Assembly (NCBI GenBank): GCA_022560735.1 | Contig: JADFSO010000018.1 | Span: forward strand, 1-54,585 | Length of the DNA: 54,585 nt | Source: Pseudomonadota bacterium | GTDB lineage: Bacteria > Pseudomonadota > Gammaproteobacteria > Steroidobacterales > MnTg04 | Direction: 5' to 3' | Shown here: one piece after another, positions 35,088 through 44,368 of the stretch | Position numbering within the stretch: the first letter of the stretch is position 1 | How the letters are laid out: the number at the start of each line of letters is the position of its first letter | The notes under the pieces: generated by a model | What the model was told of the DNA's origin: nothing | Databases searched by the model: none | The model's input: only the letters and a program-made list of their open reading frames with translations | Program-made: the position numbers and the translations under genes

Positions 35088-35372
35088 ATGGCTAAAAAGA
35101 AAGCGAAAAAGAAAACTTCTGTAAAAAAGAAGATTTCTGCAGCTAACAAACGTAAAAAGGTTGCCAAGAAAAAGGTAACCGGGAAAAAAGTCGCCAAGCG
35201 GCGGACAGGCAAAAAGAAAGTAGTCAGGAAGAAAAAGGCTACCAAGAAAAAAGCGACCAAGAAAAAGGCTAAAAAGAAGGTAGCCAAGAAGAAAAGGCAA
35301 GAAAAAGGCCAAACGCAAGGTAGCCAAGAAAAAAACTGCGGCAAGGAAAAAATAAGCCGTAGTTATGGATAA
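35088..35372 (+). CDS. Lysine-rich histone H1-like DNA-binding protein, apparent frameshift
   Basis: A 94-residue protein made almost entirely of Lys, Ala, Thr, Val and Arg in KKKA/KKV-type repeats, like bacterial H1/Hc1-like or AlgP tails that bind DNA non-specifically. After residue 69 the sequence turns into KRQEKGQTQGSQEKN, which is the lysine repeat read in the wrong frame: skipping one A in the AAAA at 35292-35295 restores GKKKAKRKVAKKKTAARKK and a stop at 35353-35355. This could be a sequencing slip, a true mutation or slippage. It has a strong promoter of its own. Confidence 0.8.
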   Translation: MAKKKAKKKTSVKKKISAANKRKKVAKKKVTGKKVAKRRTGKKKVVRKKKATKKKATKKKAKKKVAKKKRQEKGQTQGSQEKNCGKEKISRSYG

Positions 35373-35426
35373 CCGGAAGGTGGCGGGCTAACCCCCGCCA
35401 TCATCCCGGACAAGGATTGTCAAAGT

Positions 35427-35452
35427 GTGCCCGCATTGCGGGCACTTTTTTT
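35427..35452 (+). terminator. Intrinsic terminator after the H1-like gene
   Basis: GTGCCCGC and GCGGGCAC form an eight-pair stem with a three-base loop (ATT), followed by seven T. It lies just before rpiA and isolates it from the H1-like gene. Confidence 0.9.
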
Positions 35453-35490
35453 GCTCCGCGATAAAAACCACGGCATACTCTGTCCCCGCT

Positions 35491-36153
35491 ATGCATGATC
35501 AGGATTCATTAAAGAAGTCTGCCGCGGAGGCAGCGCTGGAACTGATCCAGCCCGGCTGTCTTTTGGGCGTTGGCAGCGGCTCCACCGTCAAGTTCTTTAT
35601 CGAGGCCCTGGCCGATGTCAAGGCACAAATTGATGCCGTGGTTTCCAGTTCGGAAGTCAGCACAAAACTACTCGAGCAAGCGGGTTTTACCGTCAGCAAC
35701 CTCAATGAGGTCGGTACGCTGGATCTTTATGTCGATGGCGCGGACGAGGCGACCAAGCACCTGCATCTGATTAAGGGCGGGGGTGGCGCACTGACCCGCG
35801 AGAAAATCCTCGCCGAGGCGTCGCGCCGTTTCGTCGGGATTATCGATGAAAGCAAGCTGGTCGGCTTGCTGGGCAAGTTCCCGATGCCTGTCGAAGTGAT
35901 CCCCATGGCGCGCTCCTTCGTTGCCAGGCAGATGGTGAAATCACGCGGGCAACCGGTCTGGCGGCAGGATTTCGTGACCGACAACGGCAATCACATCATC
36001 GATGTCTACAATCTTCAGATCGTGAACCCGCCGGAAATGGAAAGCCGGTTCAACCAGATTCCGGGCGTAGTCACGGTCGGGATATTCGCGAATCGGCCGG
36101 CGGATACGCTCTATATCGCCAGCCGCGCCTCGGTACGGCGCATGGATCGTTAA
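35491..36153 (+). CDS. rpiA: Ribose-5-phosphate isomerase A
   Basis: Interconverts ribose-5-phosphate and ribulose-5-phosphate in the pentose phosphate pathway. From ATG 35491 it is 220 residues, as in E. coli (219), with GVGSGSTVKFFIEAL near residue 27, DLYVDGADEA near 80 and IKGGGGALTREKI near residue 92. The frame is open upstream to 35425, but that part lies in a terminator hairpin and is not coding. Convergent with korB. Confidence 0.97.
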   Translation: MHDQDSLKKSAAEAALELIQPGCLLGVGSGSTVKFFIEALADVKAQIDAVVSSSEVSTKLLEQAGFTVSNLNEVGTLDLYVDGADEATKHLHLIKGGGGALTREKILAEASRRFVGIIDESKLVGLLGKFPMPVEVIPMARSFVARQMVKSRGQPVWRQDFVTDNGNHIIDVYNLQIVNPPEMESRFNQIPGVVTVGIFANRPADTLYIASRASVRRMDR

Positions 36154-36160
36154 GCGCCGT

Positions 36161-37216
36161 TCAACGGTATCCGCCGAGCATATCCGCCAACGCGTCTGCG
36201 CCGGGACAAATGTCTTCGTGCGCAAGATCGATTAGCGGCGTCTCGATCGTGTTGTTGCGTTCGTGAAAATCGATGCTGTTTTCATCGATAAACAACAAGC
36301 CCGTTGGTATTTCGCCGCGTAACTGGCAGTTTTTCAGATAGGCGAAAGCCGCCGCCTGATCGCGCGGATCATAGCCATTCTTCACGTTCCGCAAGAGAAT
36401 CCGGCTGCCATCGTGCAGCGTGACCGGGGTCAGGTCCCTGCCCTCGTTACTCACGGTAATCTCCTCGGCCGGCGCGACGAAATCGGTTTGCTCGAGCTGG
36501 TGAAAGTGTTCACGCGTATGTGCGTAGCTCTTGGTCGAGCCCTGGTGGTCGTTGAAGGTCACACAGGGTGAAATAATATCGACCAGGGCCATACCTTTGT
36601 GTCTCAGTGCGCCTTTGAGCAACGGTACAAGATGCTCCTTGTCGCCTGAGAATCCGCGCGCAACATAGCCGGCGCCCTGGTTGATCGCGGTAAGCGCAGC
36701 GTCGATCGGTTTCTGGTTGTTCACCTCGCCTTTCTTCGCGGTGCTGCCGATATCGGCGGTGGCCGAGAACTGCCCCTTGGTCAGCCCGTACACGCCATTG
36801 TTTTCGATGATGTAGGCCATGTTCAGATTACGCCGGATCGCGTGGCAAAACTGGCCCATGCCGATGGACAGTGAATCGCCGTCACCGGATATGCCGACAA
36901 AGATCATGCTGCAGTTGGCCGCGTTGGCGCCCATCGTTACCGATGGCATGCGACCGTGTACCGAGTTAAAAGCATGCGACTGACTGAGAAAGTATGCCGG
37001 CGTTTTCGACGAACAACCGATGCCGCTGATTTTTGCGACACGGTAGGGTTCGATATTCAACTCGAAAAAGGTCTGGATCAGCGCCGCCGAAATCGAGTCG
37101 TGGCCGCAACCGGCGCACAAGGTCGAGATCGTACCCTCGTAGTCCCGTTGCCGCAGGCCAAGCTCGTTGCGCTGCAGCGCCGGGTGGCCAACCCTGGGTT
37201 TGGAAATAAAACTCAT
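36161..37216 (-). CDS. korB: 2-oxoacid:ferredoxin oxidoreductase beta subunit
   Basis: Thiamine diphosphate subunit of a 2-oxoacid (probably 2-oxoglutarate) ferredoxin oxidoreductase. The 351-residue protein has the cluster/TPP region STLCAGCGHDSISAA near residue 32, the TPP motif VGISGDGDSLSIGMGQ near 105 and ENNGVYGLTKGQFSAT near residue 138. The ATG overlaps the korA stop (ATGA). Substrate specificity cannot be read from the sequence with certainty. Confidence 0.93.
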   Translation of the reverse strand: MSFISKPRVGHPALQRNELGLRQRDYEGTISTLCAGCGHDSISAALIQTFFELNIEPYRVAKISGIGCSSKTPAYFLSQSHAFNSVHGRMPSVTMGANAANCSMIFVGISGDGDSLSIGMGQFCHAIRRNLNMAYIIENNGVYGLTKGQFSATADIGSTAKKGEVNNQKPIDAALTAINQGAGYVARGFSGDKEHLVPLLKGALRHKGMALVDIISPCVTFNDHQGSTKSYAHTREHFHQLEQTDFVAPAEEITVSNEGRDLTPVTLHDGSRILLRNVKNGYDPRDQAAAFAYLKNCQLRGEIPTGLLFIDENSIDFHERNNTIETPLIDLAHEDICPGADALADMLGGYR

Positions 37217-39033
37217 GCGGCAGCCCCTTTGACAGAGATCGTGGCCTGAATTTGCGATATTACGCTGTCGCAGCCCAGCGGGAACCCGCTGTAATGCAAA
37301 ACTGAAATCAATTGCTCTCGCCTCGCCGTGCTTTCATTCAGCAACAGCATCCTCAATTGCCCGTCACGGTTCTGCTCGACGACAAAGACACGCTCGTGAG
37401 CGGCCAGAAACCGGTCTACCTGCTCGTTGAACGGAAACGCCCGGATGCGCAGGTAATCCATCGGCACGCCCTGCTCCTCCAGCCGGTCCAGCGCCTCCTG
37501 CACTGCGCCATCGCTGCTGCCATAGGCGATCACGCCGGCCACCGCCTGGTTACGGGAAAGCAGTACCGGCTCGGGCACATGGCTCTTCGCGGTTTCCCAC
37601 TTGCGCCTGAGACGATCCACCAGTGCGGTGTACTCATCCGGGTCTTCCGTGTACTTCGCGTGGGCGGTGTGCCCCGAGCCGCGCAGAAAATAGGCGCCCC
37701 TCGGGTGATCCCCCGGATAACTGCGATAACAGATTCCATCGCCATCCACATCCAGGTAGCGAGAGAAGGAATCCATGGCTTCCAGTTCTTTCTTGCGCAG
37801 CACCTTGCCGCGATCGGGACGGTAGTTATCGTCCCATTTGAACTCCGGACACATCCAGTCGTTCATGCCGATATCGAGATCGCTAAGCACCATCACCGGC
37901 GTCTGCAGACGGTCGGCGAGATCGAAAGCCTCGACCGTCAGGTAAAAGCATTCCTCCGGATCTTTCGGAAACAACAGCACATGCCGGGTATCGCCGTGCG
38001 AGGCGTAAGCGGCCGCAATAATATCGGCTTGCTGGGTGCGCGTCGGCAGACCGGTAGACGGGCCGGAGCGCTGGATATCGAACAACACCAGCGGCAGTTC
38101 GGTGAAGTAGGCCAGGCCCAGAAACTCGCCCATCAAAGACAGGCCCGGACCACTGGTCGGGGTAAAGGAACGCGCGCCACCCCAACTCGCCCCCAATGCC
38201 ATGCCTATCGCCGCGAGTTCGTCCTCGGCCTGGATAATGCAAAAGCGGTTCTTGCCGGATTTCGGATCGATGCGATACCGCTCGCACAGCGCTTTGAACG
38301 CATCCATCAACGAGGTGGATGGCGTAATCGGGTACCAGGCGCCGACTGATGCACCGGCATACAGGCAGCCCATGGCAGCCGCCGTGTTGCCATCGATGAT
38401 CACGTGCCCTTTGGTCTTGTCCATCGGCTCGACGCGCACCGGCAACGGGCAGGCAAAATGCGCAAGCGCATAATCCCGGCCCAGCGCCACCGCCTGGTGA
38501 TTGGCCTCGAGCATACCGGGTTTCCTGGCGTATAACTCGTCGAGAATCTCATCGATCACCGCCAGGTCGAGATCGAGCAATGCGCTGAGTACACCGACGT
38601 AGGCGATATTCTTGAACAATATGCGCGAGCGTGGGTCGTCGTACTGCTGGTTGACCAGCATGGCCAGCGGCACACCCAACAACTGAATATCGTCCCGCCG
38701 AAGTTGCCGCTCGCGCGGCCACGAAGAGTCGTACAGCAGGTAACCGCCGGACGTGACTTCGGCGAGGTCGTCGGCATAAGTCTGGGCGTTCATCGCCACC
38801 ATCAGGTCGATGCGGCCCGAACGCGATGAGTAGCCGTCCTTGCTGATCCGAATCTCATACCAGGTCGGCAGACCCTGAATATTCGATGGGAAAAAGTTTT
38901 TCGCCGTGACCGGCACGCCCATGCGGAAAATGGTCTTCATCAGCAGGCCATTGGCGCTGGCTGAACCGGTGCCGTTAACGTTGGCGAACTTTAGAACGAA
39001 ATCGTTTACGCGCTGCGGCGTTGTTTCTGACAT
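37213..39033 (-). CDS. korA: 2-oxoacid:ferredoxin oxidoreductase alpha subunit (gamma-alpha fusion)
   Basis: A 606-residue fusion of the gamma domain (N-terminal, about residues 1-180, with GTGSASANGLLMKTIFRMG) and the alpha domain (from GNTAAAMGCLYAGASVGAWY near residue 215, then SGPGLSLMGEFLG near 300). Works with KorB to form acyl-CoA, CO2 and reduced ferredoxin, or the reverse. The start at 39033 gives the usual N-terminus; it overlaps the upstream flavoprotein gene by 28 bases. Confidence 0.92.
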   Translation of the reverse strand: MSETTPQRVNDFVLKFANVNGTGSASANGLLMKTIFRMGVPVTAKNFFPSNIQGLPTWYEIRISKDGYSSRSGRIDLMVAMNAQTYADDLAEVTSGGYLLYDSSWPRERQLRRDDIQLLGVPLAMLVNQQYDDPRSRILFKNIAYVGVLSALLDLDLAVIDEILDELYARKPGMLEANHQAVALGRDYALAHFACPLPVRVEPMDKTKGHVIIDGNTAAAMGCLYAGASVGAWYPITPSTSLMDAFKALCERYRIDPKSGKNRFCIIQAEDELAAIGMALGASWGGARSFTPTSGPGLSLMGEFLGLAYFTELPLVLFDIQRSGPSTGLPTRTQQADIIAAAYASHGDTRHVLLFPKDPEECFYLTVEAFDLADRLQTPVMVLSDLDIGMNDWMCPEFKWDDNYRPDRGKVLRKKELEAMDSFSRYLDVDGDGICYRSYPGDHPRGAYFLRGSGHTAHAKYTEDPDEYTALVDRLRRKWETAKSHVPEPVLLSRNQAVAGVIAYGSSDGAVQEALDRLEEQGVPMDYLRIRAFPFNEQVDRFLAAHERVFVVEQNRDGQLRMLLLNESTARREQLISVLHYSGFPLGCDSVISQIQATISVKGAAA

Positions 39034-40805
39034 ACCGGTTGATCCGCGGCCTGGGGAATTGTGATAAGGGATTTTTGCATGTCCCACGCGGCGGTCGGAC
39101 AACGTTCCGCACACAGGCCGCAATGAATACACAGGTCTTCGTCCTTAACCATCGCACGACCGGTCTGCGGTAGTGCTTCGGATACAAACAGCGCCTGCTC
39201 CAGGTTGGTGCTCGGCGCGCTCAGACGGGTTCGCAACTCTGCTTCCGGCCCGTCTGCAGTCATCGTAAGGCAGTCTACCGGGCAAATATCGATGCACGCA
39301 TCGCACTCGATACATCGCTTGGCCACGAACTCCGTCTGGATGTCGCAGTTCAGGCAACGCTCGACCTCGGCGATCGCCTGGTCGGCCGTGAACCCCAGTT
39401 CGACTTCGATATCGAGCTTTTTGAAACGTTCCTTGAGGCTGACATGCGGAACCAGCCGGCGCGCACCCGTATCGTAGTCGTTGCTGTAGCTCCACTCGTG
39501 CATGCCCATCTTGGTGCTCTCCATCGTCACCTGGTCCGGCAGGCGCTCCGTCATGTCCTCGCCATGGCAGTACTTGTGAATGGAGATCGCGGCCTGGTGG
39601 CCGTGTGCGACGGCCCAGATGATGTTTTTCGGGCCAAACGCCGCATCGCCGCCAAAAAACACGCCGGCGCGGGTGGACTGGAAGGTGACCGGGTCGACGA
39701 GCGGCACATCCCACTGGTCGAACTCGATGCCGATGTCCCGTTCCATGAAGGAAAAGGCGTTTTCCTGGCCGACCGCGAGGATTACATCGTCGCAAGGCAG
39801 GATGACCCGACCGAGCTCGGTGGATTGCAGGCGGCCGTTTTCATCTTCGTGCCACTCGACCCTGGCAAACTCCATGCCGGTCAATTTGCCGTTCTCGACG
39901 ATCATCCGCAGCGGCGCATGGTTGAGCAACAATTCGATCTGCTCTTCCTCGGCGTCTTCGAGTTCCCAGTCAGATGCCTTGAGCAGGTGTCGCGGCTTGC
40001 GCGCCGTAACCATGACCCGTTTCCCGCCCAACCTCAGTGAAGTGCGGCAACAATCCATCGCGGTGTTGCCACCGCCAACGATTACCACGTTTTCGCCAAT
40101 CGAATCGATGTGCTCGAACGCGACCGATTCCAGCCAATCGATTCCTATATAGATACGGTCGCTGTCATAGCGGCCCGGAACTTCCAGGTTGCGGCCGCGC
40201 GGCGCGCCCGAACCGACAAATACCGCATCGAAATCTTCGTCGAGCAGGTCTTTCATGCTGCTAATGTCGTGACCAAGCCGCAGATCCGCGCCCATGTCCA
40301 CGATCATGTTGATTTCTTCGTCCAGCACCTTCGGCGGCAGGCGAAACGTCGGGATATTCGTTCGCATCAAGCCGCCGGTCGTGTCGAATTTTTCGAAAAT
40401 CACGACTTCGTAACCCATCGGCAACAAGTCGTTGGCCACCGTCAACGATGCGCAACCCGCGCCGATCAAGGCAATCTTTTTCCCGTTTTTCTGCTTTGGG
40501 GCTGTTGGCAGGCGATCGCTGATATCGTCGCGCAGATCGGCAGCGACCCGCTTCAACCGACAAATGGCAACCGGTTTTTCCTCGATACGTCCGCGACGGC
40601 AGGCCGACTCGCATGGCCGGTCGCAGACTCGGCCCAGGATGCCGGGAAACACATTCGACTCCCGATTCAGCATGTAGGCATCGTCGAATCGACCCTGGGC
40701 GATCAGCCGGATATAGCCGGGCACATCCGTGTGCGCCGGACACGCCCACTGGCAATCGACCACCTTGTGGTAATAATCCGGATTTTTGGTATCGACAGGA
40801 CCCAT
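39006..40805 (-). CDS. GltD-like FAD/NAD(P) oxidoreductase with iron-sulfur domains
   Basis: A 599-residue flavoprotein: N-terminal iron-sulfur helical domain (CQWACPAHTDVPGYI and GRVCDRPCESACRR), FAD loop IALIGAGCASLTVAND near residue 115, NAD(P) loop VVIVGGGNTAMDCCR near 240, FAD motif FFGGDAAFG near 385, and a C-terminal ferredoxin domain with two clusters (CIECDACIDICPVDC and CIHCGLCAERCP). It should move electrons between NAD(P)H and the ferredoxin used by KorAB. ATG 40805 is preferred to a TTG at 40838 that would lie inside the promoter. Confidence 0.9.
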   Translation of the reverse strand: MGPVDTKNPDYYHKVVDCQWACPAHTDVPGYIRLIAQGRFDDAYMLNRESNVFPGILGRVCDRPCESACRRGRIEEKPVAICRLKRVAADLRDDISDRLPTAPKQKNGKKIALIGAGCASLTVANDLLPMGYEVVIFEKFDTTGGLMRTNIPTFRLPPKVLDEEINMIVDMGADLRLGHDISSMKDLLDEDFDAVFVGSGAPRGRNLEVPGRYDSDRIYIGIDWLESVAFEHIDSIGENVVIVGGGNTAMDCCRTSLRLGGKRVMVTARKPRHLLKASDWELEDAEEEQIELLLNHAPLRMIVENGKLTGMEFARVEWHEDENGRLQSTELGRVILPCDDVILAVGQENAFSFMERDIGIEFDQWDVPLVDPVTFQSTRAGVFFGGDAAFGPKNIIWAVAHGHQAAISIHKYCHGEDMTERLPDQVTMESTKMGMHEWSYSNDYDTGARRLVPHVSLKERFKKLDIEVELGFTADQAIAEVERCLNCDIQTEFVAKRCIECDACIDICPVDCLTMTADGPEAELRTRLSAPSTNLEQALFVSEALPQTGRAMVKDEDLCIHCGLCAERCPTAAWDMQKSLITIPQAADQPVCQKQRRSA

Positions 40806-40845
40806 GATCCCTTTTCCGACAACGGTTGCGACAGTCAAGGGGCCT

Positions 40846-40875
40846 TATATAGCCACATCCGCGAGAGGCAAACAA
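40846..40875 (-). promoter_or_regulatory. Predicted promoter of the korAB flavoprotein operon
   Basis: On the minus strand TTGTTT (40870-40875) and TATATA (40846-40851) are separated by 18 bases. Transcription would start near 40839, leaving a leader of about 35 bases before ATG 40805. Confidence 0.5.
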
Positions 40876-40990
40876 GGGGCGGGTTTTGGCGCCTGTTTGC
40901 GGGTGTTCATGGGCCAGCGGGGGTTGGTTTTCACCGCTCCTGGCAGCCAGTGAAAACCGCCTTGAATCTTGCTGCCGAAAGCCCGTTTTA

Positions 40991-41026
40991 TAGGTATTAA
41001 TACCTACTAAATGCGAATGATTCCTA
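40991..41026 (+). promoter_or_regulatory. Operator candidates before the TonB receptor gene
   Basis: A perfect 16-base palindrome TAGGTATTAATACCTA (40991-41006) is followed at 41012-41026 by TGCGAATGATTCCTA, which matches 9 of 14 informative positions of a Fur-box core. Both lie 60-100 bases before the receptor start. Iron regulation is plausible for this gene type, but the Fur match is partial. Confidence 0.4.
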
Positions 41027-41087
41027 TTTACATTTGCCGCTGCAGACTATAAAATCCGTCGCTCTTTCAATAAATCCGGAGAAATTG

Positions 41088-43322
41088 ATGCACCGTTCGA
41101 TCGCCTTTGTGGCATTTTTGCTGCTGGCCATGCCCGTTTTTGCGCAACCGGCGCCACAAAGCGAATCTGCCCCCGCCAACGAGCCAGGGGCCACCGACAA
41201 CCGGCCCATCGCCCTCGACCCGTTCAGTATCCTGGGCCGTCTCGATCGATTCGAGAATATCGGGGGCTCGGCGTACGTGGTGGACCAGGAACAGCTCGAG
41301 GAATTCGACTACGACGATATTCTCCGCGTGCTGCGTTCGGTACCCGGTGTCTATGTACAGGAAGAGGAAGGCTTCGGTCTGCGGCCCAATATCGGTATCC
41401 GCGGGTCGGGGCTCGACCGCAGCGCCCGGATCGCCGTGCTCGAAGACGGCATCCTGATCGCACCGGCGCCTTACTCCGCGCCATCGGCCTATTATTTTCC
41501 GACCCAGCGCCGCATGAAAGGCGTGGAGGTCTTGAAAGGACCGGCCGCGATCGGCGTCGGACCAAGGACCACCGGTGGCGCGATCAACCTGCGCTCGACT
41601 GCCATTCCGGACGCAACGAATATCTTCCTCAGCCCGGTGGCGGGCAGCGACCAGTACCGGGAATTTTATGGTTACGCGGGCGGCAGCGGCGACCGCACGG
41701 GCTGGCTGATCGAAACGGTACAGCAGGAAAGCGACGGGTTCAAAAAGCTTGCCAGCGGTGACACCGGTTACCAGATCAAGGATTACCTGGCCAAGTTCCG
41801 GGTCACCTCGGACCCCTCCGCAAGCTTTTTCCAGGCGCTGGAGTTCAAGTTCGGTTATACCGACCAGGCCGCCGATGAAACTTATCTCGGCCTGACCGCC
41901 GATGACTTTGCCAGCAATCCGCTGCAACGTTATGCAGCCTCGCAAAAAGACCACTTCGAAGGCCGTCACCGCCAGTACCAGCTGACCTGGACCGTGGAAC
42001 CGGCCAACGCCGACTGGAGCCTGGTCACGACAGCCTATAACAACGATTTCAGCCGCAACTGGTTCAAACTCGGCCATGTCAACGGCGTCGGCATCAGCGA
42101 TATTCTGGCCGACCCGGACAGCTTCACGCAGGAAATGGACTGGATACGCGGTGGCGACAGCCCCGCTGATGCGTTCACCCTGCGCAACAACAAGCGCAAG
42201 TATTTTTCGCGGGGTATCCGCTCCGCGGTGACCAGGACCCAGTGGCTGGGGGCCACGCGCTGGCAGGCAACCCTGGGCGCCAGTTACCACGAGGACGAAG
42301 AAGACCGCTTCCAGGATCAGGATGGTTATCGCATGACCGCCGGCATGCTCGAGCTGACCACCGATAACCCGGGTGGCAGCCAGACCAACCGTGTCAGCTC
42401 GGCGAAAGTCTTCAGTGTCTGGCTGGACAACGACATCCAGACCGGCAACTGGATCTTCCAGCCGGGCGTGCGTTTCGAAAGCATGGAGCTGGAACGCCTG
42501 GACTACGACACGATGGACCCGGGCAGACAGGCAGACCCGGCCCGCCGGCGCGAAAACGACATCAAGGTCGTGATCCCCGGGATAGGCGTGACCTACCTGT
42601 TGAATAATGAATGGCGACTGCTGGCCGGGGTTTACCGCGGTTACAACCCACCGTCTCCCGGCAGCACGGCCAACGAGGAAGAAAGCACCAACTTTGAAAC
42701 CGGTATCCGCTATCGCAGCGGACTGACTTCCGTCGATGTGATTTATTTCTACAACGACTACGAAAACCTGGTCGGCACCGTGACCGCCTCGACCGGTGGC
42801 GGTGGCCAGATCGGCGACCAGTTCGATGGCGGTGAGGCCGTGGTCAGCGGTTTCGAGTTATCGGCAAGCTACGTATTCGACGGTCTGTTCAACCGCGGCT
42901 GGAGCGTGCCGGTCAGCGTGGTGTGGACCGTGACCAACCAGTTCGAGTTCAGCAACAGCTTTGACAGCGGCTTCGGCCCGTGGGGCAACGTCCTCGCCGG
43001 TGACGAAATGCCATACATCCCGGAAAACCAGGGACAACTGTCCATCGGCCTGGTTGGCAAAAAATTCGGTCTGCACATGCGCGCCGCCTACCAGGACGAA
43101 ACCCGCGCCGTGGCCGGCAGTGGGCCGATCCTGGCCGGCGAAGGCACGGATTCGAAATGGGTGCTCGACCTTTCCGCAGACTATGCGCTAACCCCGACGC
43201 TCGATCTTTTCATGAGGGTCGAGAATTTGCTCGACGAGACCTATATCGCAGCGCTGCGGCCAGCCGGCCTGCGACCCGGCAAGGACAGATCGGCATTTTT
43301 AGGTTTTCGAATCAACCTTTAG
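41088..43322 (+). CDS. TonB-dependent outer-membrane receptor, FecA-like
   Basis: A 744-residue receptor with a signal peptide (HRSIAFVAFLLLAMPVFAQ), a plug domain (YVVDQEQLEEFDYDDILRVL near residue 65, then NIGIRGSGLDRS and GVEVLKGPAAIGVG) and a C-terminal beta barrel ending in Phe-rich FLGFRINL. The plug resembles the ferric citrate receptor branch. A TonB box is not certain (IALDPFSI is near the expected place). GGAG precedes ATG 41088. No FecIR-type regulators lie nearby. Confidence 0.92.
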   Translation: MHRSIAFVAFLLLAMPVFAQPAPQSESAPANEPGATDNRPIALDPFSILGRLDRFENIGGSAYVVDQEQLEEFDYDDILRVLRSVPGVYVQEEEGFGLRPNIGIRGSGLDRSARIAVLEDGILIAPAPYSAPSAYYFPTQRRMKGVEVLKGPAAIGVGPRTTGGAINLRSTAIPDATNIFLSPVAGSDQYREFYGYAGGSGDRTGWLIETVQQESDGFKKLASGDTGYQIKDYLAKFRVTSDPSASFFQALEFKFGYTDQAADETYLGLTADDFASNPLQRYAASQKDHFEGRHRQYQLTWTVEPANADWSLVTTAYNNDFSRNWFKLGHVNGVGISDILADPDSFTQEMDWIRGGDSPADAFTLRNNKRKYFSRGIRSAVTRTQWLGATRWQATLGASYHEDEEDRFQDQDGYRMTAGMLELTTDNPGGSQTNRVSSAKVFSVWLDNDIQTGNWIFQPGVRFESMELERLDYDTMDPGRQADPARRRENDIKVVIPGIGVTYLLNNEWRLLAGVYRGYNPPSPGSTANEEESTNFETGIRYRSGLTSVDVIYFYNDYENLVGTVTASTGGGGQIGDQFDGGEAVVSGFELSASYVFDGLFNRGWSVPVSVVWTVTNQFEFSNSFDSGFGPWGNVLAGDEMPYIPENQGQLSIGLVGKKFGLHMRAAYQDETRAVAGSGPILAGEGTDSKWVLDLSADYALTPTLDLFMRVENLLDETYIAALRPAGLRPGKDRSAFLGFRINL

Positions 43323-43345
43323 AAAACTTTTTCAATAGCAACATC

Positions 43346-43378
43346 CCGGCCCGGCGAATCCTGTATTCACCGGGCCGG
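43346..43378 (+). terminator. Hairpin after the TonB receptor gene
   Basis: CCGGCCCGG and CCGGGCCGG form a nine-pair stem 24 bases after the stop, followed by TTGCTTTGG rather than a clean T run. Probably a terminator. The rest of the 369-base gap to the next gene (43323-43691) holds nothing else I can identify. Confidence 0.55.
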
Positions 43379-43691
43379 TTGCTTTGGACCGCCTCAACCC
43401 AGCCTGCATTTTTCAGCAGGTTGCATAAACGCCACCCAGATGGCGCCAGCTATCGCACAGCGCTGATAAATCGTCTGCATCACCAGCCTGCGCTGGCCAC
43501 CTTTGGCGTGTAATACTTTTCCTGCCGGCGATTCGCTAATCCCGGACTCCCGGAATTTCTCTACTCTTTAGCCAATAGCGAAGCGCGTGATCGCGTGCTA
43601 TAAATCGGATGGACGGAATATTTAAGGTGATTTCGTTATCGGCTTCTTACTAGCTTTGTCGTTTAGTTTTTGGTAGGGATCGCTGTTTGGA

Positions 43692-44294
43692 ATGGAGCAA
43701 TACCGAGCAACACTTTTCTCATTAATTGCAGTTTTATCTGTAATGCCAGCGTCAGCAACATCGATTCGTTATGGACCGACGTATCCACCAAAAGCTGTTG
43801 TTGATTGCATCTCGGGCTGGGTTGACCTGGAGATAGACGTTTTTGCCGATGGAACTGTTGGCGAAATCAACGTGCTGGCGTCTGATCCGCCGGGAGTTTT
43901 TGAAGACGCAGCAATAAAATCTGCGCGAAAACTTCGCTTCGGTTTGAAAGACACCGGAACCACAGAGCGGCCAACCACAATTACACAGAAGATTCATTTT
44001 GAGATTGATGAGGACAACTGCGATGAAAATGAAAAAGCCATCAAACCGGAAAATGTCGCGGAAACAGAAACGCAAGATTCGTTGATAGAACCAGAAGATT
44101 GGGAACATTCGTTCTCCGGCGAGTGGCAAATACTGGATGGTTTCCGAAAAGTATGCGACGGATACCTGACAAGAGCCGTGGGCGATGATTATTGCCAGAA
44201 GGAAATACCGGTAGATTGGCTGTCTTTTGAATTCGAAGGAAAAACATATTATATGCAACCACTGTCTGGCGGAAAGTCTGACGAGAATGAATGA
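43692..44294 (+). CDS. Exported protein with TonB C-terminal-like domain
   Basis: A 200-residue protein with a cleavable-looking signal peptide (ending PASATS) and a TonB_C-type domain: YPPKAVVDCISGWVDLEIDV then PPGVFEDAAIKSARKLRF, ending near residue 110. An acidic linker and an unknown C-terminal part with two Cys follow. True TonB proteins are anchored by an uncleaved helix and carry a Pro-rich spacer; both are missing, so this is more likely a periplasmic relative than an energy transducer. It lies downstream of the receptor gene but with a terminator between. Confidence 0.7.
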   Translation: MEQYRATLFSLIAVLSVMPASATSIRYGPTYPPKAVVDCISGWVDLEIDVFADGTVGEINVLASDPPGVFEDAAIKSARKLRFGLKDTGTTERPTTITQKIHFEIDEDNCDENEKAIKPENVAETETQDSLIEPEDWEHSFSGEWQILDGFRKVCDGYLTRAVGDDYCQKEIPVDWLSFEFEGKTYYMQPLSGGKSDENE

Positions 44295-44368
44295 TTTCAC
44301 CTGCCAACGTGCAATAACGACGATGAAAGACAAACCGGCAAACCTGAAGCCTGAGCCCATGTCCTCAA

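Noticed and set aside
34931..35344. 137-aa minus-strand ORF rich in Phe and Leu resembling a membrane protein
   Set aside because: It is the complement of lysine codons of the H1-like gene, which give a run of Phe and Leu by chance.
35425..35490. Extended N-terminus of rpiA
   Set aside because: This stretch overlaps the terminator hairpin and T run; ATG 35491 gives the normal protein length.
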